Positions 6,680-7,745 of a DNA stretch of 7,745 nt are shown here, piece after piece (the first letter of the stretch is position 1; each line of letters opens with the position of its first letter). This DNA is from Clostridia bacterium (GTDB lineage: Bacteria; Bacillota; Clostridia; RGIG6154). The DNA is taken from assembly GCA_017523005.1 (NCBI GenBank), contig JAFWXG010000225.1:1-7745 (forward strand). The letters run 5' to 3'. Below the pieces are notes generated by a model. The model saw only the letters and a program-made list of their open reading frames with translations, searched no databases and was not told the origin of the DNA. Made by a program: the position numbers and the translations under genes.

Positions 6680-6922
6680 TTACAACACGGGATGAGTTTT
6701 AAGCTCTTGATTTTTTAAATTCGGGTCTGTCTTTAACATTTTTGCTTTTCGATTTTCAAAGAATTTAAGTGCAACCTGTTCAAACAACGCATAGGTCAAA
6801 ACATCTTCGTCCTGAACAATATATTCCTTGATTGCTTCGCGAAGCTTGTCAAGTTCAGGTTCGATTTTGTCTGCAGGACGACAAGTAATTCTCTCCTCGT
6901 CTCCTATTATCTTTTTAACGAT
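6680..6922 (-). pseudogene. oadA: 3' fragment of oadA/pycB (carboxyltransferase alpha subunit)
   Basis: The last 80 codons of a biotin-dependent carboxyltransferase subunit (oxaloacetate decarboxylase alpha, equivalent to pyruvate carboxylase subunit B), which moves a carboxyl group between oxaloacetate/pyruvate and carboxybiotin. Visible is the end of the conserved PYC_OADA domain: KKIIGDEERITCRPAD, then IEPELDKLREAIKEY and EDVLTYALFEQVALKFFENR, ending in THPVL. There is no biotinyl attachment motif, consistent with the shorter form whose biotin carrier is a separate gene. The complete protein would be about 450-470 residues, so the catalytic barrel and start are missing. Upstream the frame runs straight into virB4 DNA read in the wrong frame, so no functional start is apparent; ATG 7033 would make a meaningless hybrid. 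The fragment is either a truncated gene or one side of an assembly join. Identified by recalled motifs, without alignment. Confidence 0.8.
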
Positions 6923-6930
6923 ACACTTTT
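6915..6930. other. virB4/oadA breakpoint
   Basis: The virB4 reading frame is convincing down to GTG at 6926-6924, and the oadA frame is convincing from ATC at 6922-6920. The two frames differ by one base, so virB4 reads into a stop two codons later. Both sides are A-rich on the coding strand (AAAAAAGTG and GTTAAAAAG). No inverted terminal repeat, target-site duplication or att-like core is recognisable at the join. Confidence 0.8.
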
Positions 6931-7745
6931 TTCCAGAGCTGCTGCAAATACTTCGCAGAGTATTCGGAATTAAGAAGTACATGGAACTCGTCAATATAGA
7001 GCCATGTTGCAATACCTCTCTTACCATTCTCAATGATACGGTTCTGAATACTCTCCATCATTACAAGCATTGTGATAGGGCTAAGCTCTGTACCCAAGTC
7101 GCGGATACCATAGACTGTAAAACGGTTATCCACATCCACATTGGTCTGATGATTGAAGATATTTAAGGAACCGTTTACAAAAAGCTCTAAGGAAAGTGCA
7201 ATATCCTTTGCTTCCTCCTCCGGCTGGTTCATCAAAATGTCATAGAAGTCTGACATAACAGGTACATATTTCTCCCTGCTTCTTGCAATCTCGATATAGA
7301 GCTTTCTCACGCATCTGTCAATGATTGACTTCTGACGGGAGTTAAGGCTCTCACCCATACATTGCTCACAAAGACCGAGCATAAACTCACCCTTTTCACG
7401 AATCATGCCTTTACTGTCGTTTAAGTCAAGACTCCATACATCCATATCAAGAGGGTTCACATAGTTGTCCGTATAAGTAGACATATTTACTACCGTTCCC
7501 CCATAGGTGTGTGCAATGTCAAAATACTCGTTCATCGGATCGATAATGATAATCTCATCGTCCCCGCCGAGAAAGACCTGACCTAATTCCATTTTACAGA
7601 AATGAGACTTACCACTACCCGGAACACCAAACACAAACCCGTTACCGTTAATCAGCTTCTTTCGGTTTCCGATATTGATATTCTTCGATACCTGATTGAT
7701 ACCGTAATAACAGCCGCTTCCGTCGTTTAATTCCTGCACATTAAA
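6915..7745 (-). pseudogene. virB4: VirB4/TraE-family conjugation ATPase fragment, truncated 3' end
   Basis: Part of the cytoplasmic ATPase that powers a type IV secretion apparatus for conjugation, of the type carried by Gram-positive integrative/conjugative elements. The frame is open from the window edge; the N-terminal half lies outside. Numbering in-window codons from the edge: Walker A GVPGSGKS (40-47), IIIIDPMNEY (65-74), NPLDMDVW (97-104), and Walker B LYIDEFHVLL (249-258), leading to YLQQLWKKV (266-274). Family members normally continue with an RKQGG-like segment and about 100 more residues containing further ATPase motifs. Here the frame gives only Y-R and then TAA (6917-6915), where oadA sequence begins. 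Without the C-terminal part the ATPase should be inactive. Sampled 60-base lines run about 38-48% GC against about 30-40% in the chromosomal genes, and codon choice looks different, fitting foreign origin. No other conjugation genes, integrase or att sites are visible. Confidence 0.88.

Noticed and set aside
6680..7033. 117-codon frame read as one gene from ATG 7033
   Set aside because: Its first ~37 codons are virB4 DNA in the wrong frame; only the part from about 6922 onward is real oadA-type sequence. A chance hybrid across the breakpoint.
6915..7745. Intact virB4 gene with its natural stop at 6915
   Set aside because: The family normally continues about 100 residues past this point, and the stop codon is formed by oadA bases read one base out of frame.

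Overview
The window looks like low-GC Clostridia (Bacillota). Strong AGGAGG-type ribosome sites, tightly packed co-directional genes, and above all an IspH fused to a four-domain ribosomal protein S1 (an arrangement known mainly from Clostridia) point that way. All supported genes lie on the minus strand, so transcription runs from high to low coordinates. I found no rRNA, tRNA, CRISPR array, complete transposon or gene-free stretch over 300 bases.

Layout in transcription order. (1) 7745-6915: part of a VirB4/TraE-type conjugation ATPase from an integrative/conjugative element, entering from the window edge and cut off just after its Walker B region. (2) 6922-6680: the last 80 codons of an oxaloacetate decarboxylase alpha / pyruvate carboxylase subunit B gene (oadA/pycB type), fused out of frame to the virB4 fragment. 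This abrupt gene-to-gene join is either a real rearrangement at a conjugative element or an assembly chimera. (3) 6671-6644: a perfect palindrome with 13-bp arms. (4) 6621-1289: a compact five-gene operon of a MurR/RpiR-type regulator, an HI0933/BaiN-type flavoprotein, cytidylate kinase (cmk), a PlsC-type acyltransferase, and the ispH-rpsA fusion, closed by a hairpin terminator. Junctions are a 4-base overlap, a 19-base gap holding a strong ribosome site, direct abutment, and another 4-base overlap. (5) 1159-1: S-adenosylhomocysteine hydrolase (ahcY), with its own probable promoter and a palindrome in the promoter spacer; its 3' end lies outside the window.

The operon combines nucleotide supply (CMP/dCMP phosphorylation), phospholipid acylation, isoprenoid precursor synthesis and translation, a housekeeping set tied to growth, headed by a sugar-phosphate-type regulator. 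The most notable detail is inside ispH-rpsA: exactly where IspH ends and S1 begins there is a near-perfect Shine-Dalgarno sequence and an in-frame ATG, so the gene may make both the bifunctional protein and a free S1 protein of 380 residues. No wholly new system is evident; this internal start, the virB4/oadA join and the two palindromes are the points to follow up.
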